From assembly GCF_004764705.1 (NCBI RefSeq), contig NZ_SHLX01000010.1:186001-250000 (forward strand): DNA of 64,000 nt. The letters are read 5' to 3'. This document shows, piece after piece, positions 46,128-55,797 of the stretch (positions within the stretch are counted from its first letter, which is position 1; each line of letters starts with the position of its first letter). The translations under genes and the position numbers were made by a program. Source of the DNA: Paenibacillus cymbidii. Its GTDB lineage: Bacteria; Bacillota; Bacilli; Paenibacillales; NBRC-103111. Below the pieces are notes generated by a model that saw nothing but the letters and a program-made list of their open reading frames with translations, was not told the DNA's origin and did no database searches.

Positions 46128-48485
46128 ATGGCAAACCGGATTTTTTCGACAGGTCGGAACATATGGCGCAGAAGCGGCTTCGGCTTCGGGGGGGACGGAC
46201 AACGGCAAGGAAGCCGGAGACGGTTCTCCTCGCCGTTTCGCCATTTCAAGCTGCATTTTAAGCTGATCGTTTCGTTTTCGTTCGTTTGTTTGCTGGCGTT
46301 GTCCATTTTTTCCTCGATTACGGTCATGATGTACAAAAACATACTGATCCAGAAAGAAACCAGTTCGGCGCTGCGCAATTTGAAAGCGTTTCAAACGAAT
46401 CTGGACAGTTACCTGAAGGCGGTCGACGCGGCCGCTTCGACCATCGTGTACAATCCGGGCATCCAAAGCTACTTCTCGATCGACGTCAACCAGCTGCCTT
46501 CGGCGGAACGGCTTGCCGCCTACAACCAGATCAACGACCTGCTGAAGCAAACGCAGCTCAACAATATCGGCCTGAATTCGATTTCCATCATCGACAACTA
46601 CAACAACTATTTCTCCTTCACCTTGCTGCCGGATAAAGTGTACTCGCAGGTGCTGGCGCAGAACGTTTCCAAGCAGGACGTGTTCCGCCAGGCGATTCTG
46701 GAGAATACGCCGAACTACTGGCTCATCAACGATTGGGCCAACGAGTCGAACACGATCAGCCTGATCCGGCCGATTATCAGCACAACGACGCTGCAGCCGC
46801 TCGGGTTTCTGGTCATCACCATTTCGCCGGAGCTGCTGAACAATTATTTCAATTCGACCGAACAGGCGGAGGGCGATTACATCCTGCTCGACGACAAGGG
46901 CGCGTTGATTACGGGCAGAAGCGGCGCGATTACGCAGGCGGACAGCCGGGAGATTACCGCGAACGAAGGCCACTACGCCGAGGTCAGGGACGGCAAACGC
47001 TACATTATTACCTATGTAAAACATCCGTCGACCGGCTGGCTGTTCATGTATGCGCTCGAAGAGAAGAAGCTGTTTCACGACATCGGTTCGATCAACCGGA
47101 TTTGGGTGGTCGTCTTCGTCGTGACGTTTACGCTCGTTGCGCTGCTGTCGCTGCTGATTGCAAGGTCGATGGCCAAACCGCTGCGGAAGCTGACGAAGCT
47201 GCACCGCGAAGTGCAGAACGGCAACCTGGACGTGGCGTTCCGCGCCCATTCGCGCGATGAAATCGGGCTGCTCGGGGAAAGCTTCAACGACATGGTCGAA
47301 CGAATCCGCGATTCGCTGCCGCTGCAGCGGGAGAAGCTGATCCGTTCGCTGCTCGAAGGCAACCTCAGCGGCGGCGAAATCAAGCGGATGAACCGGAATA
47401 TCGGGCTGCCGCTGCAGCGCCCGTTCTTTCAGGTGGCCATTCTGGACAGCGGACGCGGCAACGTGGAGCGGACGGACGAAACGATAGCAACGGCAATGCA
47501 GGCCGAGCTGGCCAAGCTTGCCGCAATCGAAGCGTTCTGCTATATCCAGCTTGCCGCGGAACGGTTCTGCCTGATCCTCAATGAAGGCGAGCAGGAGGCG
47601 CAGCGCATCGTCGGCGAGCTGGTGCGCGCGATCGGGCGCGATGAAGACGGCCTGCAAGTGCACGCCTATTTCGGCAACCAGTACGATGAAGTGTTTTTCG
47701 TCAAACAATCGTTCGAGGAAGCGAAGCAGCTGATGCAGTACCGACTGTACAACCATGCGGAGCTCATCGGGTTCAACTATATCAACTCGCAGCTGTGGCA
47801 GGTGTCGTACCCGGAAACGTACGAAAGCCGGCTGCTTCATTACATCGAAACGGCCGATCTGGACAAGTGCCGGCTCGTGCTGGCGGAATTCGAGACCTAT
47901 GTCGTCGAAAGCAAAGTCAAGCCGGCGTCGATCATGATTTTCATCCAGACGATTTATACGCATCTGTGCAAAACCGTGCTTAAGCACGGCGAACAGCCGG
48001 AGGACTGGTTCGGCAGCAGTTCGCTCGCCGGCAGCGTGCGGGAGCCGACTTCGATCAAGGCAAACATGAACGAGCTGGACCGTCTCATCGCCGTGTTCAT
48101 CACCACGATGCGCGAACGCGCCCAAGTGCCGATGAATGCCAAAATTCAGCGGGCGATTGCCATTATCGAACGGGAGTACAACAACCCCGACCTCAGCACC
48201 GAGTTCGTCGCGGCCGCCGTGGAGCTCCACGCGGTATATTTCAGCCAACTGTTCAAGAAAGAAACGGGCGTCAATTTCGGCGAGTTTCTGAGCGAGCTTC
48301 GGCTCGGCAAGGCGAAAGACCAACTCCGCAGCACGGCGCTGAAAATCAAGGAAATCGCCGTCGCCGTCGGTTATATGGATTCGCACTATTTTGGCGTCTG
48401 GTTCAAGGAGAAGACGGGACTTACCCCGTCCCAATACCGCAAGATCGGCATGCAGCTCGGGCAAGGCCATAGCGAAGCGTTGTAA
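46128..48485 (+). CDS. Membrane-bound AraC family transcriptional regulator
   Basis: A 785-residue one-protein sensor and regulator, common in Paenibacillus sugar loci. A basic N-terminus is followed by a helix (about 45-67, IVSFSFVCLLALSIFSSI), an extracellular sensor domain (about 68-320), a second helix near 325-348 and a HAMP-like linker (KPLRKLTKLHREVQNG). The C-terminus has two AraC helix-turn-helix motifs (about 680-780, FVAAAVELHAVYFSQLFKKE and EIAVAVGYMDSHYFGVWFKE). GGGGGA precedes the ATG. It has no kinase domain, so signalling must be by conformation or dimerisation. It probably controls the GH116 gene and the transporter downstream. Confidence 0.9.
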   Translation: MANRIFSTGRNIWRRSGFGFGGDGQRQGSRRRFSSPFRHFKLHFKLIVSFSFVCLLALSIFSSITVMMYKNILIQKETSSALRNLKAFQTNLDSYLKAVDAAASTIVYNPGIQSYFSIDVNQLPSAERLAAYNQINDLLKQTQLNNIGLNSISIIDNYNNYFSFTLLPDKVYSQVLAQNVSKQDVFRQAILENTPNYWLINDWANESNTISLIRPIISTTTLQPLGFLVITISPELLNNYFNSTEQAEGDYILLDDKGALITGRSGAITQADSREITANEGHYAEVRDGKRYIITYVKHPSTGWLFMYALEEKKLFHDIGSINRIWVVVFVVTFTLVALLSLLIARSMAKPLRKLTKLHREVQNGNLDVAFRAHSRDEIGLLGESFNDMVERIRDSLPLQREKLIRSLLEGNLSGGEIKRMNRNIGLPLQRPFFQVAILDSGRGNVERTDETIATAMQAELAKLAAIEAFCYIQLAAERFCLILNEGEQEAQRIVGELVRAIGRDEDGLQVHAYFGNQYDEVFFVKQSFEEAKQLMQYRLYNHAELIGFNYINSQLWQVSYPETYESRLLHYIETADLDKCRLVLAEFETYVVESKVKPASIMIFIQTIYTHLCKTVLKHGEQPEDWFGSSSLAGSVREPTSIKANMNELDRLIAVFITTMRERAQVPMNAKIQRAIAIIEREYNNPDLSTEFVAAAVELHAVYFSQLFKKETGVNFGEFLSELRLGKAKDQLRSTALKIKEIAVAVGYMDSHYFGVWFKEKTGLTPSQYRKIGMQLGQGHSEAL

Positions 48486-48668
48486 AGATGAGGGTGTTTT
48501 GTTAGGAAACACTTTGATTCTTACAGATTTCCGCAAATCTTGACTCTCCCGCCGTTCATCTTGCCAATTCGCCCTTATGCGGCGAGCCGCCGGGTGCTAC
48601 GGTAGTTTCGGGATCGGGACAGCGCTTTCACACGTTCCGCCAAATCTCGCAGGGAGGTCGAACGATTC

Positions 48669-50117
48669 ATGGCAGGGTTGAAAAGAACAGGCAAAACAAA
48701 AGCAGCGCAGGCATCGCTCTTGGCAGCGCTAGCGCTCACGACAGCAGTGGCGGGCTGCAGCAGCGGCAGCAAAAACAATTCGGCCGGCAGTCCGAGTCCG
48801 AAAGCTTCGGCAGCGCCGTCGACGGCGGCAGGAGCGTCAACCGCACCGTCCGCGAAGCCGGATCCGACGACCGAGCTTACAATCTGGATGCCGCCGCAGC
48901 TCAAGCTGAACAACAACGACAAGGATGACTGGGTTACGTCGGCGCTTATTCCGGAATGGAACAAGCTGCATCCGACCGTCAAGATCAAGGCCGAAACGCT
49001 TCCATGGGAAGGCATCAACGAGAAGGTTTCCGCAGCCATGGCGGCCAAAACGACGCCGAACATCATTTTCGACTACGGCGGCCGCGTTCTGCCGTGGGCG
49101 CAGCTCGGCGCGATCGAACCGCTGAACGATGCGCTGCCGAAGGACGATTTGGCCAAGTTCAAGAGCAATGCGATGCTGATGAAAATGACGGCGATCAAGG
49201 ACGACATCATGGTCATGCCTTACCCGACCAGCGCGGTGACGCTGATGATCAACAAATCGTTGTGGACGGAAGCGAACGCGGCGAACCTGCTGCCGCAGGA
49301 CGAATACCGCACCTGGACGCCGGATCAGTTCAAGGCCGCGCTGAAAGCCGTGACGAACAAGGACAAAGGCGTGTTCGGCGCCACCTTCTTCGCGCTCAAC
49401 GAGCAGGGCGACCAGTTGTACAACAACATGATTTATTCCTTCGGCGCGAAGCTGTTCAACGACGACTACACCAAATATGTCGCCGCCGAAGATACCAAGT
49501 CGGAAGACGCGCTCAAATTCATCCAGTCGCTCGTTGACGAAGGCGTCGTTACGCCGCATCCGGAGACGATCTCGGCGGTTAACGCCGGCGACTACTTCAA
49601 GCAGCGCAAACAAGGCGTGCTTGTCGCTTCGGGCGCCACTTACATCTCGATCCTGCAGGCGCTTGCGGACGGCACGGCAACCAAGCCGATCGAACCGATG
49701 CTGGTCAACTTCCCGTCGACGATGGGCGGCAAGTCGGCGCTGAAGATCGAATACGGCAATGGCGCCGTGTTCAAAAGCTCGGATCCGGTCAAGGTCGAAT
49801 GGTCGAAAAAGTTCCTGACCTGGATGTACACGGAAACGACGCTGCCGTACCAGGGCTTCAAAAACTTCAACGCCTTCGGCAAGGACGTCAAATGGACGGC
49901 CGGCGACAAAGAGCTGGAGTGGATGGCGAAGCTGGTTGCCAAAGGCGGCGAATGGCCGGTTATCGATCCGGGCTATGGCGTCAAAGGATTCAGCGAAATG
50001 CGCGCCGCAATGTTCCCGGAAATGCAGAAGATGTTCATCAAACAGGCGACGCCGCGGCAAACGCTGGACACGATCGCGAAGAAAAACAACGACATTATCG
50101 CGAAGTACAACAAGTGA
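48669..50117 (+). CDS. Second sugar ABC substrate-binding lipoprotein
   Basis: A 482-residue binding protein with a lipoprotein signal ending TTAVAGC (Cys30) and a Ser/Ala/Pro-rich tether (about 31-58). The mature domain includes TELTIWMPPQLKL, ETLPWEGINEKVSAAMAAKT and IFDYGGRVLPWAQLGAIEPL. GGGAGGT precedes the ATG. The 183 bp leader after the regulator gene contains a GTGTTT/AAACAC hairpin and no convincing promoter. It is followed by two permease genes with short gaps. Confidence 0.92.
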   Translation: MAGLKRTGKTKAAQASLLAALALTTAVAGCSSGSKNNSAGSPSPKASAAPSTAAGASTAPSAKPDPTTELTIWMPPQLKLNNNDKDDWVTSALIPEWNKLHPTVKIKAETLPWEGINEKVSAAMAAKTTPNIIFDYGGRVLPWAQLGAIEPLNDALPKDDLAKFKSNAMLMKMTAIKDDIMVMPYPTSAVTLMINKSLWTEANAANLLPQDEYRTWTPDQFKAALKAVTNKDKGVFGATFFALNEQGDQLYNNMIYSFGAKLFNDDYTKYVAAEDTKSEDALKFIQSLVDEGVVTPHPETISAVNAGDYFKQRKQGVLVASGATYISILQALADGTATKPIEPMLVNFPSTMGGKSALKIEYGNGAVFKSSDPVKVEWSKKFLTWMYTETTLPYQGFKNFNAFGKDVKWTAGDKELEWMAKLVAKGGEWPVIDPGYGVKGFSEMRAAMFPEMQKMFIKQATPRQTLDTIAKKNNDIIAKYNK

Positions 50118-50162
50118 CGGGAATCGGGTAGGCAATCTTGAATAGCAAAGGAATGGGCGACG

Positions 50163-51053
50163 ATGAATGCATTGTACCGGCGGATGAACGCGGCGGCTAG
50201 GAGAGAAGTGACGGGATGGCTGTTTATGCTGCCGATGATGTTGTTTTTCGTCACCTTCCTTTTCTATCCGATCGTGAAAGCGATTCGCATGAGCTTGTAC
50301 GCTTTCGACTATACGAAGTATTATTGGGCCGGCTTCGACAATTACGTGGATATTTTCAGGAACGAAACGTTTCTCCTGGCGATCAAAAACACCGTGCTGT
50401 TCGTCGTGATCATCGTGCCGTGCGTAACGATTGTGGCGCTGCTGCTGGCTGTCGGCATCAACCGGCTTTCGCACTGGAAGCAGTCGTTTTTCAAAGCGGC
50501 CTTTTATATTCCCGGCGTCACGTCGGCTGTCAGCTTGACGATGGTGTGGGAGTACATTTACAACAACCAGTACGGCATTGCCAACTATACGCTGAAAAAA
50601 ATGGGGATCGAGCCGGTCAACTGGCTGGGCGCGCAATACGGCGTTTCTTCGCTCTCCCTGATCATGATTACGCTGGCGCTGGGCGGTTCGCTTGTTGTGC
50701 TGAGCGCAGGCCTTAACGCCATTCCGAAAGATTTGTACGAATCGGCTTATATCGACGGGGCGAAGCCGCGCGACACGTTCTTCCGCATTTCGCTGCCGTT
50801 GCTCAAGCCGAGCCTGCTCTACGTCATCGTGACCGGCACGATCGGCGCCTTCCAGGTGTTTGCGATTATCCTGCTGCTTACGGGCGGCGGTCCGGCGTAC
50901 AAAACGACGACGATTCTGATGCTGATTTACCGCGAGGCGTTTTTCAATTTGAATTACGGCATGGCGAACGCAATGGGCATCGTGCTCTGCGTGTTGATCG
51001 GCTTGATCGCGCTGGTCCAATTCCGGGCGCTCAAGTCGGACATCGAGTATTAG
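50163..51053 (+). CDS. Second-system sugar ABC permease (MalF/UgpA type)
   Basis: A 296-residue polytopic permease. The first helix is near residues 18-40 (GWLFMLPMMLFFVTFLFYPI) and the EAA loop is PKDLYESAYIDGAKPRDTFF. It lies 45 bp after the binding-protein gene and 13 bp before its partner permease. As in the first system there is no ATPase gene. Confidence 0.92.
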   Translation: MNALYRRMNAAARREVTGWLFMLPMMLFFVTFLFYPIVKAIRMSLYAFDYTKYYWAGFDNYVDIFRNETFLLAIKNTVLFVVIIVPCVTIVALLLAVGINRLSHWKQSFFKAAFYIPGVTSAVSLTMVWEYIYNNQYGIANYTLKKMGIEPVNWLGAQYGVSSLSLIMITLALGGSLVVLSAGLNAIPKDLYESAYIDGAKPRDTFFRISLPLLKPSLLYVIVTGTIGAFQVFAIILLLTGGGPAYKTTTILMLIYREAFFNLNYGMANAMGIVLCVLIGLIALVQFRALKSDIEY

Positions 51054-51066
51054 GAGGCGAGCACGC

Positions 51067-51900
51067 TTGCGACAAAAGACAGGTCCGCTGCAATGGATCG
51101 GCAATATCTTGCTTGTGCTGGCCGCCGCGTTTTTTCTGTGGCCGTTCTATTGGATGGTGTCCGGCTCGTTCAAAAATTTGCGCGTATCCATGCAGATTCC
51201 GCCGGAGTGGTATCCGCACGCGCCTTCGTTCGATAATTACCGCCACATTTTCACCGACTATCCGGTCTGGCGCTGGTTCGGCAACAGCCTGATCGTCACG
51301 CTGGCGACGACATTTCTTGTACTGCTGTGCAGCTCGCTGGCCGGCTACGCGCTGTCCAAAATCCGGTTCAAATCGGCGAAGCCGCTGTTCGTTCTGATCG
51401 TTTCGGCGATGTCGCTGCCGCATGCGGTGCTGTTCATTCCGCTCTACCAGATTCTGATCGACTTCAAGCTGGTGAACACGTATTTCGGCGTCATTCTGCC
51501 GGCCGTTGCCTGGCCGTTCGGCGTGTTCCTGATCCGACAGTTCATTGCGACGCTGCCGTCGGCGCTGATCGAAGCCGGCCGCATCGACGGCTGCAGCGAG
51601 TTCGGCATCTATGCCCGCATCATGCTGCCGCTGGCGATGCCGGGGCTGGCCGTGCTGGCGATCTTCACGTTCGTCAATACGTGGAACGACTACGTGTGGC
51701 AGCTCATCGTGCTGACGGAGAGCAAGCTGTTTACGCTGCCGCTCGGCATCAAGATCGCGCAGAAGACGATCGAAACCGAAACGAACTACGGCGTCGGCAT
51801 GGCGGGCGCCGTCATCGCGACGCTGCCGGTGCTGGCGGTGTTCGTCTACTTCCAGAAGCATTTCACGCAAGGCCTCACTGTCGGGGCGATGAAAGGCTGA
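51067..51900 (+). CDS. Second-system sugar ABC permease (MalG/UgpE type)
   Basis: A 277-residue permease with six helices, the first at about 10-30 (IGNILLVLAAAFFLWPFYWM). The EAA loop is PSALIEAGRIDGCSEFGIYA. It starts at TTG 51067, nine bases after GGAGG. A terminator follows 22 bp after the stop. Confidence 0.9.
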   Translation: MRQKTGPLQWIGNILLVLAAAFFLWPFYWMVSGSFKNLRVSMQIPPEWYPHAPSFDNYRHIFTDYPVWRWFGNSLIVTLATTFLVLLCSSLAGYALSKIRFKSAKPLFVLIVSAMSLPHAVLFIPLYQILIDFKLVNTYFGVILPAVAWPFGVFLIRQFIATLPSALIEAGRIDGCSEFGIYARIMLPLAMPGLAVLAIFTFVNTWNDYVWQLIVLTESKLFTLPLGIKIAQKTIETETNYGVGMAGAVIATLPVLAVFVYFQKHFTQGLTVGAMKG

Positions 51901-51922
51901 GCTAGCGGTATGGCCTTTTACG

Positions 51923-51952
51923 GAAGCGGGGGATACGCCCGCTTCTTTTTTT
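51923..51952 (+). terminator. Rho-independent terminator of the second sugar transporter operon
   Basis: GAAGCGGG and CCCGCTTC form the stem, followed by seven T residues. Confidence 0.9.
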
Positions 51953-51988
51953 GTGAAAGAAAACCTCCGTTCGCATGCAATTGAACCG

Positions 51989-52002
51989 ACCTAATGTTAG
52001 GT
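51989..52002. promoter_or_regulatory. Perfect 14-bp palindrome, possible operator
   Basis: ACCTAATGTTAGGT lies between the terminator and the glycosidase-like pseudogene, where an operator for that gene would be expected. The cognate regulator is unknown. Confidence 0.35.
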
Positions 52003-52101
52003 AGTCCCTCTTTATTTGTTGCCCATTGGTTTTAGAATGGAAAGTGCAGCATTCGATGAACGAAGCGTCCGGAAAGGCGAAAAATACAGGGGGCGGATGA
52101 A

Positions 52102-53251
52102 ATGACAGTCGATGCCAAACATTGCAATTTGTTTAATGCGGACACGACCACTTGTTTTGTCAATCCCGAGAGATGGCAGCCGGAAGGCGGCCCTTATACC
52201 GCCAAGGCGTTTCATCGCTATGTCGACAACCTGGCTGGCGGAGATTGCGGCGGCGTGCAGGAACAGGGGGGTGTCCCCTTGGGTGAACATTCGGATGAAC
52301 GATTTGCACGGATACAAAAACCCGAAGGGCAGCTTTTTCAACTTGCCGATGTATAAAGAGGAACGGTTCCTTTTGAAGCGCAGCGCTTATTCGCCGACGA
52401 TTCACGAACCGCTTTATCGAACGGGCTTAAACTACGAATGCCCCGAAGTGCGCGACTTCATGTTTGCGCAAATTCGCGAGATTTTGCAGGGCTCGAGCTC
52501 GATTGGCTGCGCAACGGCGCTGACGATCTACGGCGTGGTCGAGTTTGCCGGCAATTTGCTGCCCGCTTATTCGCCCGAAGCCAATCAAACGACAGACATT
52601 CGGTATATCACGCTCAGCCGCCGGATGGTCGCCGCCAGCGCGGCAGGGAAGCTCGCGCTCGGCGCCGACGGCATATATGGGTTCAATTTCTACACGGCAG
52701 ATCACGCGCGGGAACCGCGATTGCCGACCAACTACGCGAACTTGCGCGGTATGGAGCGGCTCGATCTGCTGTGCGGCGAAGAAAAGCACTACACGTTTTC
52801 GACCAACGGCGAAAAATTTTCGCACATTCCCTTCGAGACGCCTCCGCAGTTGCCGGCTATTTTGGAACCGGGCTGGCGGCAAGGGTTTCGTCTGCCGATG
52901 TGCGCCGAGCCGGACGGCACCGGACTGGAGCTGGTTGTGCAGATCGTCGTCAACGCGGACGATCCTGTCGTTTGCATGCCGGTCATGGCGAACGGCTGCT
53001 GGCCGAAGCTCGAGCACGAGCGCACCGACAAGCTGCTCTTTCCTTGCGGGCTGTACACGCATCATGTTGCGGCAAGCGGCCCGAGCGGGCCCGAGGCGCA
53101 GCGCCTCCAAGCGAACGTTGGCTATAACTACACATTCCCCGTATCGCTTGTGAAGGAAGGCTGGAACGAAATCGTGGTCGAAAACGGCAGCGAACGGCAA
53201 ATCCGGATCGTCTGCATCGAGCTGGCGATCAGACAAGGCCGCCCGGAATAA
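52102..53251 (+). pseudogene. Decayed glycoside hydrolase-like gene
   Basis: Protein-like sequence jumps between frames. From ATG 52102 one frame reads MTVDAKHCNLFNADTTTCF and continues to about 52235. The next frame takes over with RNRGVSPWVNIRMNDLHGYK and reaches REIL near 52485. A third segment, GLELDWLRN (52489-52515), is back in the first frame. Then the second frame resumes at about 52517 with LTIYGVVEFAGNLLPAY and runs to the stop at 53251 (IVVENGSERQIRIVCIELAI). GLELDWLRN joining LTIYGVV suggests an internal deletion at that point, and the abrupt first junction suggests another. Intact relatives, as I recall them, are longer TIM-barrel proteins found in sugar loci. It is unlikely to make active enzyme. 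Confidence 0.8.
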
Positions 53252-53318
53252 GAAAGCCGGTTACATGAGCCACAAAGCGAATAAACCCGCGTTGTGGTTT
53301 TTTTGGTGCCGGGTCATC

Positions 53319-53512
53319 AAAATAGCCAATGAAAAATGGCTTATTTTCCCCATTTCGCCAGTCTCGTCGGAAATAGCCAGTGAAAATAGGGCTTATTTGC
53401 TCCTCCAGACCACAAATCAGGCCTTTTAGTTCAAATAGCCAGTGATTTCACTGGTTATTTTGGAGAAGCTGCCCGTTCTTAGTGAAATAGGCAATAAAAT
53501 AGGGCCTATTTT
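53319..53512. repeat. Four-palindrome intergenic element, copy F
   Basis: Palindromes begin at 53319, 53370, 53432 and 53484 (offsets 51, 62, 52). Order, orientation and the spacer CCTTTTAG before palindrome 3 match copy E. It lies between the pseudogene and the OmpR-type regulator. The rest of 53252-53621 shows nothing else. Confidence 0.85.
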
Positions 53513-53621
53513 GCAAAGAGGTTGGATCGTAGCGGCTGTGAAGCAAATAATTGCACCCTTACATAAAAATGCTGCATTCATCCCACGCTAGTCCTATCAA
53601 ACGGATAAGGCTGGGGATGCG

Positions 53622-54323
53622 ATGGCCCCGAAAGTGCTGATTGTCGAGGACGAGGACAAAATCAACCGCATGCTCCAACTGGAGCTGCAGCACGAAGGAT
53701 ACGATACGGCAGGCGCGGAAACCGGCCGGGAAGGTTTGGAGAAAGCGATGGCGGGCGGCTGGGACCTCATCCTGCTCGACGTGATGCTGCCCGGGCTGAG
53801 CGGAATGGAGGTGCTGCGCCGGCTGCGGTCGTCGGACAAACGAACGCCCGTCATTCTGCTCACGGCCCGCGATTCCGTGCCCGAGAAGGTGATGGGACTC
53901 GATCTTGGCGCCAACGACTACGTGACGAAGCCGTTCGAAATCGAGGAGCTGCTGGCGCGCATCCGCGTCGCCTTGCGTGCCGGCAAAGGCAAAGCGCCTG
54001 CGGCGGAAATCACCGTCTGGCAGCTGGACGGGTTGTTCGTCAACGCGCGCACGCGGGAGGTGACGCGGGCCGGCCAGTCGATCGATTTGACGCCCAAAGA
54101 GTTCGAACTGCTTGCCTATTTGCTCGGGCGCGACGGAGAAGTCGTCAGCCGCGAGCAAATTATCAATGACGTATGGGGCTACGACTTTGTCGGCGACACG
54201 AATATCGTGGACGTCTACATTCGCTATTTGCGCAAAAAAATCGATTACGGCTTCGGCAATACGCTGATCCATACGATTCGCGGCGTCGGTTACCAGATGC
54301 GCGATGCGGCAGCCTCCCCATGA
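53622..54323 (+). CDS. OmpR-family response regulator
   Basis: A 233-residue DNA-binding regulator. The receiver (1-120) has the acidic pair in LIVEDED, Asp53 in LILLDVMLPGLSG, Thr in LLTARDS and Lys in YVTKPFE. The winged-helix domain (about 133-230) contains LTPKEFELLAYLLG and IIRYLRKKI-like wing residues ending in HTIRGVGYQM. The stop overlaps the kinase start (ATGA), so the two are coupled. The target genes are not evident. Confidence 0.93.
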   Translation: MAPKVLIVEDEDKINRMLQLELQHEGYDTAGAETGREGLEKAMAGGWDLILLDVMLPGLSGMEVLRRLRSSDKRTPVILLTARDSVPEKVMGLDLGANDYVTKPFEIEELLARIRVALRAGKGKAPAAEITVWQLDGLFVNARTREVTRAGQSIDLTPKEFELLAYLLGRDGEVVSREQIINDVWGYDFVGDTNIVDVYIRYLRKKIDYGFGNTLIHTIRGVGYQMRDAAASP

Positions 54324-55690
54324 ATTTCCGCACGCAAATCATGCTGGTGTCCTCGATCTGGCTCATCTGCATCCTGATTGTGGTCAATGTCGCCGTCTAC
54401 GCGATGTTCCTCAAAGTGGCGGCACGCAACGAAACCGACGAATTGCGGCTGCGCGGCGAGCGCATTATCGAGGAAATCGGCATCGACGCGCTGATGCGGC
54501 CGAACAACGAGCGGCTGCTGCGCAAATATTTGTCCGATCACGCGATGATTCGTACGGCAACGCCGGCAAAGCGCGTGATCAATTTGATGTACAACGATCC
54601 GCGCCTATCGGTCATCGCGCCGCTGTGCGACGCCGAGATCACGGCAGCGCACGACAAGGCGGACGGCGAAACGATTCATATCGTTCGTTTGCCGCTGCGC
54701 AGCGAAATCGACGAGCGGCACGTAGGCTGCATCGAACTGGCGGTCGTAACGCCCGGGCTGCAGCGCAATTTGCGCGCCCTGGTGACGATCATGCTGTTCT
54801 CCACCGTCGTGGCGGCGCTTCTGTCGATGCTGGGCGGCGCTTCCCTTGCCGGCATGCTGCTGAAGCCGATCAATCGCATCGTCGGCACAATGGAGGCGAT
54901 CGAGAGCAGCTTTCAGTTCGCCCGCATTCCGCTGCCGTCCGGCGACGCCAAGGACGAGCCGTACAAAATGGCGGCGACGTTCAACCGGATGATGGACCGG
55001 ATCGAAAACGGCTTTCACCAGCAGCAGCAATTCGTTTCCGACGCCTCGCACGAGTTGAAAACGACGTTGACCATTATCGAAGGGTATGCCGGCATGCTGC
55101 GCCGCTGGGGCAACAGCAACGAACAGGTCGCGCGCGAAGCGGTCGACTCCATCTACGAGGAAGCGCAGCGCATGAAAAAAATGACGCAGCAATTGCTCGA
55201 CTTGGCAGCGGCCGAGAAGAAGGAGCATCCGCCGTTCGAAAAGACGGATCTGGCCGCTCTTGGCGCGCAAACGGCCAAAGTCGTCGAGCGGCTGGTGAAG
55301 CGGCCGATCCGCGTAATCGCGGAAGACGGCCCCGCGATCGTCACGGCCGACCCGCTGAAGCTGAAGCAGGTGCTGCACATTCTGCTCGACAACGCGCTTA
55401 AATACAGCACGGCCGGCATCGAAATGGAAATCGGCAAGGAGGGGGAATGGGGCGTCATCCGCGTCCGCGACAGCGGCATCGGCATCCCGCAGGAGCAATT
55501 GCCGCGCGTGTTCGAGCGATTCTACCGGGTCGATCCGTCGCGGCAGCGCAAAACGGGCGGCACCGGCCTCGGCTTGTCCATCGCCCGCTCCATCGTGCTC
55601 CAGCACGGGGGAACGATCGAGATCGCAAGCGAGGAAGGCGTCGGTACGGAGGTGACCGTACGCTTGCCGGAGACGCAGTTGGCGGAATAA
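54320..55690 (+). CDS. HisKA sensor histidine kinase paired with the OmpR regulator
   Basis: A 456-residue membrane kinase. One helix is at about 8-32 (LVSSIWLICILIVVNVAVYA), then an extracellular loop of about 120 residues, a second helix at about 155-182, HAMP, HisKA and HATPase (GTGLGLSIARSIV). The phospho-acceptor is His244 in SDASHELKTTLTIIEG. The H-box normally reads HELRTPLT; here the Pro at His+5 is replaced by Thr249, and Arg by Lys. That position affects phosphatase activity and helix bending in this family, so the kinase/phosphatase balance may differ. The start is ATG 54320, overlapping the regulator gene. Confidence 0.92.
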   Translation: MNFRTQIMLVSSIWLICILIVVNVAVYAMFLKVAARNETDELRLRGERIIEEIGIDALMRPNNERLLRKYLSDHAMIRTATPAKRVINLMYNDPRLSVIAPLCDAEITAAHDKADGETIHIVRLPLRSEIDERHVGCIELAVVTPGLQRNLRALVTIMLFSTVVAALLSMLGGASLAGMLLKPINRIVGTMEAIESSFQFARIPLPSGDAKDEPYKMAATFNRMMDRIENGFHQQQQFVSDASHELKTTLTIIEGYAGMLRRWGNSNEQVAREAVDSIYEEAQRMKKMTQQLLDLAAAEKKEHPPFEKTDLAALGAQTAKVVERLVKRPIRVIAEDGPAIVTADPLKLKQVLHILLDNALKYSTAGIEMEIGKEGEWGVIRVRDSGIGIPQEQLPRVFERFYRVDPSRQRKTGGTGLGLSIARSIVLQHGGTIEIASEEGVGTEVTVRLPETQLAE

Positions 55691-55797
55691 TTGCGAATGA
55701 AGCTGAAATTTGTCGAAATTGCGCGAACGATTGCCCGGCTGGCGGTGTCCATACCAATAAGGCCCCTCTACCGACGACGATAAAGGACGTGTGCGTT

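Noticed and set aside
43710..48536. A 1,608-codon minus-strand open frame
   Set aside because: It is antisense to the GH116 and AraC genes, both clearly recognisable, and its translation is low-complexity shadow sequence.
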